Shown here piece by piece: positions 1 through 7,615 of a stretch of 20,519 nucleotides of DNA. Origin of the DNA: a virus; IMG/VR virus record IMGVR_UViG_3300031539_000390, positions 1-20,519 of that record. One strand, 5' to 3'. The first letter of the stretch is position 1. Each line of letters starts with the position of its first letter. The notes below the pieces were generated by a model. That model was not told the origin of the DNA, made no database searches, and was given only the letters and a program-made list of their open reading frames with translations. Both the position numbers and the translations under genes were made by a program.

Positions 1-1
1 T

Positions 2-424
2 TTACCAAAAGGAACAGCACAAATACCTGTTATTTCTACCGGTATTTCAACTCTTAATATGTACGGTGCATATAACGGTCGTCCAGGTCAAACAGTAGTA
101 GTAGCTCCATCGACAGTAAATGGACTTAATAATACATTGGGATACACTGCAACATTAGATTCACCTAATTATGTTACACTAGCTATTAAAGAAGCTGTAT
201 CTGTTAGATCCATTATTACTCCATCTGGTAGAAGGGCCTCAACGCTACCAGGAATGTCATCGGTTGTAGGTAAATCATTTACACTAACAGCAAAAGCTTT
301 ACCACAATCACTTTGGACTACTGGATATTCAACTAGATTATCAATTTCTGGTAATGAAACGGGTGGATTAATAATTATGACAATCAATGTTTATAAAGAT
401 ATAAAAACAGCAAACGAATATTAA
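2..424 (+). CDS. Probable virion protein, 3' end (5' end outside window)
   Basis: The reading frame is open to the left edge, so only the last 140 residues are present; the ATG at 59 is probably internal. The visible part is rich in Thr, Ser, Gly and Val, lacks cysteine, and alternates short beta-type stretches with polar turns, which suits a beta-rich structural protein. No family motif was recognised. The context supports a virion role: it is followed after 25 bases by two structural genes on the same strand. It could be a neck, head-decoration or fibre protein; the sequence does not decide. It ends in TAA. Confidence 0.6.
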   Translation, partial: LPKGTAQIPVISTGISTLNMYGAYNGRPGQTVVVAPSTVNGLNNTLGYTATLDSPNYVTLAIKEAVSVRSIITPSGRRASTLPGMSSVVGKSFTLTAKALPQSLWTTGYSTRLSISGNETGGLIIMTINVYKDIKTANEY

Positions 425-449
425 AATAAAAAGTACAGGAGATAATTAA

Positions 450-1457
450 ATGGCAGATACAGTATTTACAATTTTTGGTGCAGATGATCAGGTAGTTGCT
501 TCACCTAGTAGAGTAACAAATGCACTTTGGTCTAATGGAGTAGGTATATTAACTACATTCACAACATCATTAGCCTTCCCAACAGGTACATTAATAGGTA
601 ATGATAGATATTATGTTGACATTTATGCATCAGCTCCTGCTACTGAACAAGTTGAATTTTCACTTGCATATGGACATATATCGGGTTCTGGAGCTAATTC
701 TAGTGATTTAGATTATCCAACAAAAGCAATATATAGTCAATACAGAAATCTATTATTAGATAATGCTAGTGGTCAATTTATACTAAACACTAGTGGACCC
801 ATTTCAATGAGTCAATTTTATGCTATTACAATAAAGAGAGCAAACTTAAAACAAAAACTTGATCCTGGCAACTGGGAACTACATTTAGGTGGTCTTGCAG
901 CATCACCATCTCTGAGTTTAATTGATAATAGTGCTGACTCAAACGATTTAAATGCCGGTTCAACAGCTCGTTCTTATAAGGTTGTAAGTGGATCAATAAC
1001 AAGCGGTCAAGTAGGTACAGCTATATATGGACTTGTTTATCCCGATTATGGTGTATTATTACTAGATCCATCAATATTTTCCGCATCAATTAAGATGTCA
1101 TTGAATACAGGTGCAACTTGGGTAAATGCTGCTAATAAAAATAATATATGGAATATGTTTACAGCAATGTCTCAAAGTGAATACTTCGCAGCTCGTAGCG
1201 AAGAAAAAATAAGTTCTACACACTATTTTGTTAGAGTAAAAAATCAACAATACAATTATAGTAGTAATCCTACGTTTTATTCAGCATCAGACGGAACTAT
1301 AATTCAACAAGCATTTTTTGATGATCCTCAGGTATTTCTTACAACAGTTGGTTTATATAATGATGGTAATGAATTATTAGCAGTTGCAAAACTAAGTCAA
1401 CCTGTGACTAAGGGATTTGATAAGGAAGCATTAATTAAGGTTCGTTTGGACTTCTAA
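450..1457 (+). CDS. Phage structural protein, paralogue of the gene at 1793
   Basis: This 335-residue protein has no signal peptide or membrane segment and is rich in Ser, Gly, Asn and Tyr, as phage fibre and neck proteins are. Two stretches stand out: YGHISGSG followed by TKAIYSQYRNLLL around residues 73-105, and a C-terminal block starting GLYNDGNELL at residue 301 and ending VRLDF. That block recurs at the end of the gene at 1793 (GLYNDNNELL, VRIDL), so the two share a homologous C-terminal domain. A virion role is inferred from composition, the shared domain and neighbours; the exact position in the particle is unknown. The start is supported by AGGAGA 9-14 bases upstream of ATG. Confidence 0.65.
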   Translation: MADTVFTIFGADDQVVASPSRVTNALWSNGVGILTTFTTSLAFPTGTLIGNDRYYVDIYASAPATEQVEFSLAYGHISGSGANSSDLDYPTKAIYSQYRNLLLDNASGQFILNTSGPISMSQFYAITIKRANLKQKLDPGNWELHLGGLAASPSLSLIDNSADSNDLNAGSTARSYKVVSGSITSGQVGTAIYGLVYPDYGVLLLDPSIFSASIKMSLNTGATWVNAANKNNIWNMFTAMSQSEYFAARSEEKISSTHYFVRVKNQQYNYSSNPTFYSASDGTIIQQAFFDDPQVFLTTVGLYNDGNELLAVAKLSQPVTKGFDKEALIKVRLDF

Positions 1458-1470
1458 TGAAGGAAAATAA

Positions 1471-1767
1471 ATGAAAAAATTACAACTAAAACAAATTATT
1501 AAAGAAGAAATTAAAAAGGTTTTAAAAGAAGAAAAAATAAGTCAATATGGTACCCATTCTAATGGACGCTTGTATTTTCAAATTGGAAATGATTTTTATA
1601 AGATTGATCACTTCTCAGGTGGTACTGCAATTAGAAAAGCAAAACAGATACCAACAGGATTTAGAAAACAAAATAAACCAGATTTACAATTTGCCAACCA
1701 AATTATTAAAAGTATTAAAAATAAAAAAAATGATATGGGCAGTTGGTATAGTCTTTCATACTCTTAA
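1471..1767 (+). CDS. Small protein with the MKK..LK.IIKEEI leader
   Basis: This is a 98-residue basic protein. Residues 1-20 (MKKLQLKQIIKEEIKKVLKE) form a predicted amphipathic helix nearly identical to the start of the proteins at 15886, 16170 and, less closely, 16527. The remainder (SQYGTHSNGRLYFQIGNDF onwards) is an unrelated small domain with aromatic and Lys-rich stretches, and no known family was recognised. The leader carries IKE at 10-12 and LKE at 18-20, which fit the (L/I)-x-E rule of T4-type prohead protease sites. Capsid targeting is therefore a reasonable inference but is not shown. It sits between two paralogous structural genes like an inserted extra gene. AAGGAAA lies just upstream of the ATG. 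Confidence 0.7.
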   Translation: MKKLQLKQIIKEEIKKVLKEEKISQYGTHSNGRLYFQIGNDFYKIDHFSGGTAIRKAKQIPTGFRKQNKPDLQFANQIIKSIKNKKNDMGSWYSLSYS

Positions 1768-1792
1768 TTTAAATTAAAGTAAAAGGAATTAA

Positions 1793-2602
1793 ATGTTCAA
1801 GTCATTGGACTCATCAGATGTTGCCTTACGAACATTCAAGGTATTTAAAAACTGGTCGTGTGATCATACAACAACTGGTAGTTTAGGTATAACAATTCAA
1901 GATGGCATTTATGATGCTACATATTTTACCTACGGAAACCCGCAAAATGCAGATGGAAGCTATAAAAAATTAATATGGTCTTCTATCAATCATTTATATT
2001 ATTCAAGTGGTAGCCACGTAGAAGATAACCCTTGGTATAATTATGCAAACTTTTCTCAACTGAAATATGTAAGTAGAAGTTTAGGTACTGGAATAAAAGT
2101 TATTAATATCCCGCATAAAAAATTCGGCGAACAAATAAAACCCAACAGTGTTGAAATAATAGTATCTGCCGGTGCAACAACTTATATTGATGATGGTAAT
2201 TATAATTTGTGTGTTAGTGGGGCAACTACTCCAAGAACAGTAATAGGGAATGTATTTTATGACACAGGTCATATCCTTATAACAAGTGAAAGTTATACTG
2301 CATCACTTGCTACATTTGATTTATCATTCCAAAGTACTTTAGAAATAAGAGAATATGAAGTAGTATGTACAGTATTAGAAGGTGAATATAATTATACTTC
2401 AAATCTAACAGCAATGTTATCTGGTTCTGGTAATAACGGATTTTATATGACCCCGTTAGTTTCATCTTCAATGAAGCCACTTATTACAATGATTGGTTTA
2501 TACAATGATAACAATGAATTATTAATGATTGGTAAGTTAGGAAGACCTTATAAAAGGGAATATGATTTAGATACTACATTTGTTGTAAGAATTGACCTCT
2601 AA
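1793..2602 (+). CDS. Phage structural protein, paralogue of the gene at 450
   Basis: This 269-residue protein has a Ser-, Asn-, Tyr- and Gly-rich composition and no membrane segments. Its C-terminal ~70 residues (GEYNYTSN, then GLYNDNNELL from residue 235, ending VVRIDL) match the end of the 450 gene. A mid-N-terminal segment (SYKKLIWSSINHLYY) occupies a position similar to TKAIYSQYRNLLL of that protein. The two therefore probably arose by duplication followed by strong divergence. From general memory, paired proteins of this kind occur in large marine phages as virion proteins; that is recollection, not a search result. AAGGAATTAA precedes the ATG, a good Shine-Dalgarno arrangement. Confidence 0.65.
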   Translation: MFKSLDSSDVALRTFKVFKNWSCDHTTTGSLGITIQDGIYDATYFTYGNPQNADGSYKKLIWSSINHLYYSSGSHVEDNPWYNYANFSQLKYVSRSLGTGIKVINIPHKKFGEQIKPNSVEIIVSAGATTYIDDGNYNLCVSGATTPRTVIGNVFYDTGHILITSESYTASLATFDLSFQSTLEIREYEVVCTVLEGEYNYTSNLTAMLSGSGNNGFYMTPLVSSSMKPLITMIGLYNDNNELLMIGKLGRPYKREYDLDTTFVVRIDL

Positions 2603-2620
2603 CTAAACAAGAAAATTAAA

Positions 2621-2962
2621 ATGAATATAAAATTAAAAACATTATTAACTGAAAAAATGAAAAATATAAGAAAAAGATATAAATTTTCAGGTCTATCAAA
2701 AGATACAGACGGAGACTTCGCTGTTTCAGTTAGTGAGGGATTTACAAATGTCGTAGATTCTCAATATCAACCATTTGTGACATTGGAATTACAAACATAC
2801 ACTTTAGCGCATATGGGCATTCCACTAAAAAATCAAAATGATGCATCCAGTAGTAAAATGATATCAGAGTTTATAGACGCAGCAGATAAATTTAATAAAG
2901 ATTTAATTAAAATTAAAAAACGATATGGATTATTAGATGATATAGAATTATCATCAAAATGA
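2621..2962 (+). CDS. Small hypothetical protein
   Basis: This 113-residue protein is not recognised. The N-terminus (MNIKLKTLLTEKMKNIRKRYK) is a basic amphipathic stretch containing LTE at residues 9-11. It vaguely resembles the leaders of the MKKSELKK group but does not align residue for residue. The C-terminus is helical and charged. The ribosome-binding site is weak (AAGAAAATTAAA). It ends in TGA, one of only two TGA stops in the window. The same frame stays open for 16 more codons after the TGA (to TAA at 3011-3013), so the gene may have lost its last part through a nonsense change, or the TGA may be read through at low level. Confidence 0.6.
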   Translation: MNIKLKTLLTEKMKNIRKRYKFSGLSKDTDGDFAVSVSEGFTNVVDSQYQPFVTLELQTYTLAHMGIPLKNQNDASSSKMISEFIDAADKFNKDLIKIKKRYGLLDDIELSSK

Positions 2963-3028
2963 AATATATTAGATTTTATACCAAAATCAAGACGTAAAAA
3001 AATGGGAATATAAAAAATAAGAGGTAAA

Positions 3029-3376
3029 ATGCTAACAAGATCAGCAAAGAATAAAGGAAAAAAGTTGCAAAAACAAGTTCAACAACTATTATTAGAAAAA
3101 ACACATCCAATCGGTTTGGTTGAAGGTGACATTTCAAATACTATTATGGGTGAAGCCGGCAGAGATATTAAATTATCTCCAGCAGCAGAAAAAGTTATCC
3201 CATTTGATATAGAATGCAAAAATCAAGAGCACATTAATATTTGGTCTTCCCTGCAACAAGCAGAAGATAATTGTAAAGAAGGTCGAATTCCAATGTTGGT
3301 CTTCAGTAAAAACCGTTCGAAAACCTACGCAGTTGTCGAGTTAGAAAAATTGCTCGACTTGCTTTATTCGGAATAA
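3029..3376 (+). CDS. PD-(D/E)XK nuclease, Holliday-junction-resolvase-like
   Basis: This 115-residue protein has a pattern typical of small phage PD-(D/E)XK enzymes: a basic N-terminal helix, then GEAGRDIKLSPAAEKVIPFD with an acidic residue at 46, then the E-x-K core at Glu62-Cys63-Lys64 (FDIECKNQE), then a helix containing LQQAEDN and a final strand LVFSKNRSKTYAVVEL. In the family the acidic residues and the Lys bind metal and cleave DNA. A likely role is cleavage of branched recombination or packaging DNA. Location immediately ahead of primase and the Mre11-Rad50 fusion supports a replication/repair function. Assignment to resolvase rather than another PD-(D/E)XK subtype is inference. AAGAGG sits 4 bases before ATG. 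Confidence 0.7.
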   Translation: MLTRSAKNKGKKLQKQVQQLLLEKTHPIGLVEGDISNTIMGEAGRDIKLSPAAEKVIPFDIECKNQEHINIWSSLQQAEDNCKEGRIPMLVFSKNRSKTYAVVELEKLLDLLYSE

Positions 3377-3380
3377 TCTG

Positions 3381-3400
3381 TATATTTATTTAATATAAAT
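3381..3400 (+). promoter_or_regulatory. Candidate promoter element ahead of primase (TATATTTAT)
   Basis: The 45-base gap before the TTG start holds TATATTTAT at 3381-3389 and then an A/T-only imperfect palindrome (ATTTAT, loop TTAAT, ATAAAT, 3384-3400). The same 9-mer lies in the gaps before 7616 and 13262. No clear -35 element was recognised. Confidence 0.35.
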
Positions 3401-3421
3401 GCTAAAAAAGGGTTCATAGTT

Positions 3422-4393
3422 TTGCAACTTAGATTATTATCTTTACTCGAAAAAGTTCTAAACCAACACGGTGATATTTACAAAAATGATGACGTAGCAT
3501 TTCATTGTCCTGTATGTAATATTGAGGACCATAAAAAGAAACTCATTATCAACCTCAACGAAAATCATTCAAAATTTGGTTTTTGGAGATGTTGGAACTG
3601 TAAGGACTCCCACGGAATGCACGGAAGAAGTCTCATAAGATTATTCCATAAACTTAAAGCACCTCGTCAAGATACAGCCTCACTTTATACCATATTAGAT
3701 GTTGCTGTTCTTCTAAAAAATAATTCTGAAGTTGTTGTTTCAACTTTGCCAAAACAAACAATGTCATTACCATTAGAGTTTATTTCTATTACGAGTGTTC
3801 AAGATACAAAAGATTATCAAAACGCAGTAAAGTTTCTCTTAGACCGAGGTCTTACAAGAAACGATATAATAAAATATAACATTGGTTATTGTGAAAAGGG
3901 TAAGTATGCTCATCGTATTATTATTCCATCATATAATACTCAAGGAGAATTAAATTACTTCGCAGCGAGGACGTATGAAGATAAGATAAGGCCTAAATAC
4001 CTCAATCCACCTATAGCAACAAGCGATGATGTAATATTTTTTGATATGCATATAAACTGGAACTTACCGGTTCTCTTATGCGAAGGAGTATTTGATGCAA
4101 TCTCAGCAAAGAGAAATGCAATCCCTGTATTAGGTAATTCAATATATGGTGCTCTTTGGAGAAAGATTATTTTTGAAGATGTAAAGGATATTGTTTTAGC
4201 ATTAGATATGGATATGGTAAAGACCTCATTACATTATATTGAAAAGTTTGTCTCAGAAGGAATAAACGTAAAGTTCATTTCTATGGGAAAGAAAGACCCG
4301 TCGGAACTTGGGTTTCAAGAGTTCATAAAGTTATACAACAAATCCAATACATTAGATTTTGGAACAATAGTTCAAATGAAATTAAATTACTAA
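3422..4393 (+). CDS. DNA primase (T4 gp61 / DnaG type)
   Basis: This 323-residue protein synthesises RNA primers for lagging-strand replication. The N-terminal zinc-binding domain has Cys29-x2-Cys32, His37 and Cys57-x2-Cys60. The catalytic TOPRIM fold follows, with the conserved glutamate in LLCEGVFDA (Glu221), the D-x-D pair in LALDMDM (Asp262, Asp264), and a downstream KDPSELG segment. Length is close to T4 gp61 (~340 residues). The start is the unusual TTG at 3422: no ATG lies upstream in frame after the previous stop, AAAGGG is suitably spaced ahead of it, and the zinc domain begins soon after. A gp41-type helicase is expected elsewhere in the genome. The next gene starts 9 bases after the stop, so the two are probably co-transcribed. 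Confidence 0.92.
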   Translation: MQLRLLSLLEKVLNQHGDIYKNDDVAFHCPVCNIEDHKKKLIINLNENHSKFGFWRCWNCKDSHGMHGRSLIRLFHKLKAPRQDTASLYTILDVAVLLKNNSEVVVSTLPKQTMSLPLEFISITSVQDTKDYQNAVKFLLDRGLTRNDIIKYNIGYCEKGKYAHRIIIPSYNTQGELNYFAARTYEDKIRPKYLNPPIATSDDVIFFDMHINWNLPVLLCEGVFDAISAKRNAIPVLGNSIYGALWRKIIFEDVKDIVLALDMDMVKTSLHYIEKFVSEGINVKFISMGKKDPSELGFQEFIKLYNKSNTLDFGTIVQMKLNY

Positions 4394-4402
4394 AAGGAAT
4401 AT

Positions 4403-7400
4403 ATGGATATAATACAAATACCTACTTCTATTGAAAAAGTTGATAAGATATTTCATATTGCTGATATACATATAAGGCCATATAAAAGACACCACGAATA
4501 TAAACAGGTTTTTCAATCATTATACAACTCGATAAAATTACAAGCCACTAAGAACTCAATCATTGCAGTATTAGGAGACATTGTTCACGCAAAAACAGAA
4601 ATGTCACCCGAACTTATAGATACAGTTTCTGATTTTTTTAATAATCTTGCCTCATTGTGTTATACGATTGTTATTCCTGGAAACCACGATGCCAATCTAA
4701 ATAATAAAAATAGAATGGATGCAATATCCCCGATTTTGAGAAATATAAATAATAAAAATCTTATTTATCTAAAGGATAGTGGTGTATATCAGTTTGCAGA
4801 TTTGTATTTTGTAAATATGTCTGTATTCAATAATACGAAAAAACTTGATTTGAATGGTATAAAAGAACTAAAACCGAAAATAGCATTATTTCACGGTATT
4901 GTAGATAAAGCAATAAATAAATTCGGGTTTCATTTTAGAAATGAAAAAATAGATAAAGATGTATTTAGTAGTTATGATATCGTTTTATTAGGTGATATTC
5001 ATAAACATCAGTATTTAGCACCAAACATTGCTTATCCTGGTTCCTTGATACAACAAAACCACGGCGAAGATTTAGAACACGGTTATATTTTATGGGATAT
5101 GACTGATTTTTCAAGTGAGTTTATTAAAATACCAAACGACTACGGTTATTATACATTAGAAATTAGAAATGGAATTATTCCCGAGGTGACTGATATTCCA
5201 AAGAAGTGTCGCCTAAGAATACAGGCATATGATATTATAGCCGGTGATTTAACAAACTTGATTTTGGAGATAAAGAAAAAATACAAACCTACTGAAATAA
5301 CTATAAATAGAATTAATAGTATTGGCATATTAGATATTAATGGAGCAAAGTTAGATTTACCAAATATTACTGATGTTGATTATCAAAATAAACTAATAGA
5401 AGATTTTGTAGTTCAAACATATTCTGTAGATAAAGAAATAGTAGATGCTATAAAACAAATCAACATAGAAACAAACTTAGAAATAGAAATAGAAGATACA
5501 GTAAAAAATGTAAGATGGACTCCAATAAGATTTGAATGGTCAAATATGTTTTCTTATGGTGAAGGAAACTATGTAGAGTTTGCTGATATGAAAGGTGTTA
5601 TAGGTTTATTTGGACCAAATAGGGACGGGAAAAGTGCATTTGTAGATTCATTATCATTTTGTTTATTTGATAAAGCCAGCAAAGATTTCAAACCAATTAA
5701 TATTATGAACAATAAGAGTGATGAGTTTATATGTAAGGTTGTATTTGAACTATCAGGCAGACAATACTTTATTGAAAGAAAAGTTTGGAAAAATAAATCA
5801 GGAAACCCAATGTATAAAGTAAACTTTGGATTTTATGATGATAAAGGGGTTGAACAATCATTGAATGGAGAAAATAGATGGGGAACAAACAAAAATATAG
5901 ACTCATATATTGGTTCATTTGAAGACTTTGCTCTAACAACATTTAGTATGCAGGGCAAAAGTGCAAACTTTATTGAGAAAGGACATTCAGACAGAAAAGA
6001 TTTAATTATTCAGTTTGTAGGTTTAGGTTTATTTGACCAACTATTTGAAATAGCCGCAGACAAAAATAAGGAAATAAATATTTCTCTAAAGACTTTAGAA
6101 ACAGAAAACTGGGATGATAAACTAATCGCAGTCGAAAATAATTTTACTAAATATGAAACAAAGTTTAATAATAAAGATAGCGAGTCTAAAGTTATTATTG
6201 ATAATATAGTTAATCTTGAAAATGAAATTAAAGATTTGACTTTTCAACTAATAGATATTGATGAGGCTTTATCTATTACAGAACTGAGATTGGACCAACA
6301 AACTTATAAAAATACAGGTCTTAGACTTGGGTCTTTAGTAAGTAACATTACATCCGTGATACAAGATGAAACAAAACAGTTAGATGAATATAAAGAAAGA
6401 ATAGATATTTTTAATTTACTAAAGGTTGAAGATTTATATAATGAATTAGCATCGCTCGTGTCAGATAAAAAAGATATTGAGTCTGAGATTAATACTTTAC
6501 ACGTAAAAATCGATAATGAATTAGATAAAATGAAAAAACTTACTGAGTTAGAATATGACCCAGATTGTAATTATTGTATGAATAATATATTTGTAAAAGA
6601 TGCAATTGCTACTAAAAAACTTTTAGATGGACATGAAAAACAGATGGAAGATTTATCAGAGCGTCTATCTCATTTTGAAGAAATAATTAAAACAAAATCA
6701 AACATAAAAACTGATTATATTGAATATAAAGATATATTAAAAAGTGCAAATGACTTAGAAATAAAATCATATAAGAATGCGGTGTTAAAAACTGAGATTG
6801 AAGATGATATTGAAGAGAATAAAATATTAATAAAAGAAAATGATAATAAGATTAAAAAGTATTATTATTTAGAAAAATCTATAAAATTTAATGAGAATCT
6901 TCAAATTAATATTGATGAAAAACAATTAGAAAATAATAAACTTAAAACACAAAAACTAGATATTGATAAAGAAACATTAGATATTTATGGTAAAATGAAG
7001 GTTGAAGAGTCTAATATTAAAACCTATAAAGATAATATTAAGAGGTTAAATAAACTAAGAGTAAAATCTGAAAGCTATAAGTATTATATTAGTGCTATCA
7101 AAAGAGATGGTATTCCCTATGACTTGATTACAAAAATAGTTCCAGCAATAGAGGCAGAAATAAATAATATTCTAAATCAAATCGTTGATTTTTCTATTGT
7201 TATAGATTTAGATGAGTCAAAAAACATAAATATGTATATTGTTTATGATGAAGAAAACTTCTGGACATTGGAGTTAGCAAGCGGTATGGAACAATTTATT
7301 GCTTCTATTGCTATCAGAGTTGCTCTAACAAATATTTCACACTTACCAAGACCGAACTTTTTAATAATCGATGAAGGATGGGGAACCTTAGATGCAGATA

Positions 7401-7555
7401 ACTTAAACTCTGTATCTATGTTATTAGATTATTTGAAAACACAGTTCGAGTTTGTATTAATAATATCTCACGTCGGCCAAATAAAAGAAGTTGCAGATAT
7501 TATCATAGAACTCAAAAAAGAGGATAATTTTAGTTCTATAAAACACCCTTTCTAA
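4403..7555 (+). CDS. Fused Mre11-Rad50 (SbcD-SbcC, T4 gp47-gp46) recombination nuclease
   Basis: This 1050-residue protein carries both halves of the complex that resects double-strand ends for recombination-dependent replication. Residues 1-~330 are a metallophosphoesterase: HIADIH (Asp21, His23), LGDIVH (Asp59, His62), PGNHD (93-96), then FHG and LLGDIHKHQ. From ~370 an SMC-type ATPase follows: Walker A GPNRDGKS at 404-411, long charged coiled coils, a zinc hook Cys722-x2-Cys725 at the apex (DPDCNYCMNN), the returning coil, signature LASGMEQF at ~958, and Walker B FLIIDEGWGTLD (Asp990, Glu991). In T4 these are separate genes (46, 47). There is no stop or start at the junction, so the fusion is real in this sequence. 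AAGGA lies before the ATG. Confidence 0.95.
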   Translation: MDIIQIPTSIEKVDKIFHIADIHIRPYKRHHEYKQVFQSLYNSIKLQATKNSIIAVLGDIVHAKTEMSPELIDTVSDFFNNLASLCYTIVIPGNHDANLNNKNRMDAISPILRNINNKNLIYLKDSGVYQFADLYFVNMSVFNNTKKLDLNGIKELKPKIALFHGIVDKAINKFGFHFRNEKIDKDVFSSYDIVLLGDIHKHQYLAPNIAYPGSLIQQNHGEDLEHGYILWDMTDFSSEFIKIPNDYGYYTLEIRNGIIPEVTDIPKKCRLRIQAYDIIAGDLTNLILEIKKKYKPTEITINRINSIGILDINGAKLDLPNITDVDYQNKLIEDFVVQTYSVDKEIVDAIKQINIETNLEIEIEDTVKNVRWTPIRFEWSNMFSYGEGNYVEFADMKGVIGLFGPNRDGKSAFVDSLSFCLFDKASKDFKPINIMNNKSDEFICKVVFELSGRQYFIERKVWKNKSGNPMYKVNFGFYDDKGVEQSLNGENRWGTNKNIDSYIGSFEDFALTTFSMQGKSANFIEKGHSDRKDLIIQFVGLGLFDQLFEIAADKNKEINISLKTLETENWDDKLIAVENNFTKYETKFNNKDSESKVIIDNIVNLENEIKDLTFQLIDIDEALSITELRLDQQTYKNTGLRLGSLVSNITSVIQDETKQLDEYKERIDIFNLLKVEDLYNELASLVSDKKDIESEINTLHVKIDNELDKMKKLTELEYDPDCNYCMNNIFVKDAIATKKLLDGHEKQMEDLSERLSHFEEIIKTKSNIKTDYIEYKDILKSANDLEIKSYKNAVLKTEIEDDIEENKILIKENDNKIKKYYYLEKSIKFNENLQINIDEKQLENNKLKTQKLDIDKETLDIYGKMKVEESNIKTYKDNIKRLNKLRVKSESYKYYISAIKRDGIPYDLITKIVPAIEAEINNILNQIVDFSIVIDLDESKNINMYIVYDEENFWTLELASGMEQFIASIAIRVALTNISHLPRPNFLIIDEGWGTLDADNLNSVSMLLDYLKTQFEFVLIISHVGQIKEVADIIIELKKEDNFSSIKHPF

Positions 7556-7572
7556 AGTTATTTTATCTTTTT

Positions 7573-7590
7573 CTATATTTATATTTATAT
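7573..7590 (+). promoter_or_regulatory. Candidate promoter element ahead of the fibre cluster (tandem TATATTTAT)
   Basis: The 60-base gap between the Mre11-Rad50 fusion and the fibre gene contains two overlapping copies of TATATTTAT (7574-7582 and 7580-7588) preceded by C. It marks the change from repair genes to fibre genes. No convincing rho-independent terminator was found in this gap. Confidence 0.4.
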
Positions 7591-7615
7591 TAAACTGAAA
7601 AGGATATACATATAA

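Noticed and set aside
169-387. Minus-strand open frame opposite the first gene, and similar ones near 2081, 8194, 11731, 15539, 16061, 16742, 17849, 18439 and 18992
   Set aside because: All lie wholly or mostly opposite well-supported + strand genes, have no ribosome-binding site or family motif, and their composition mirrors the gene they oppose.
1547-1777. Second + strand frame overlapping the gene at 1471
   Set aside because: It is an out-of-frame shadow. The 1471 frame has a Shine-Dalgarno and the shared leader; this one has neither.
3384-3400. ATTTAT / ATAAAT inverted repeat as a transcription terminator
   Set aside because: The stem is only A-T pairs with no GC content, and no T-run follows; it would be too weak to act as a terminator.
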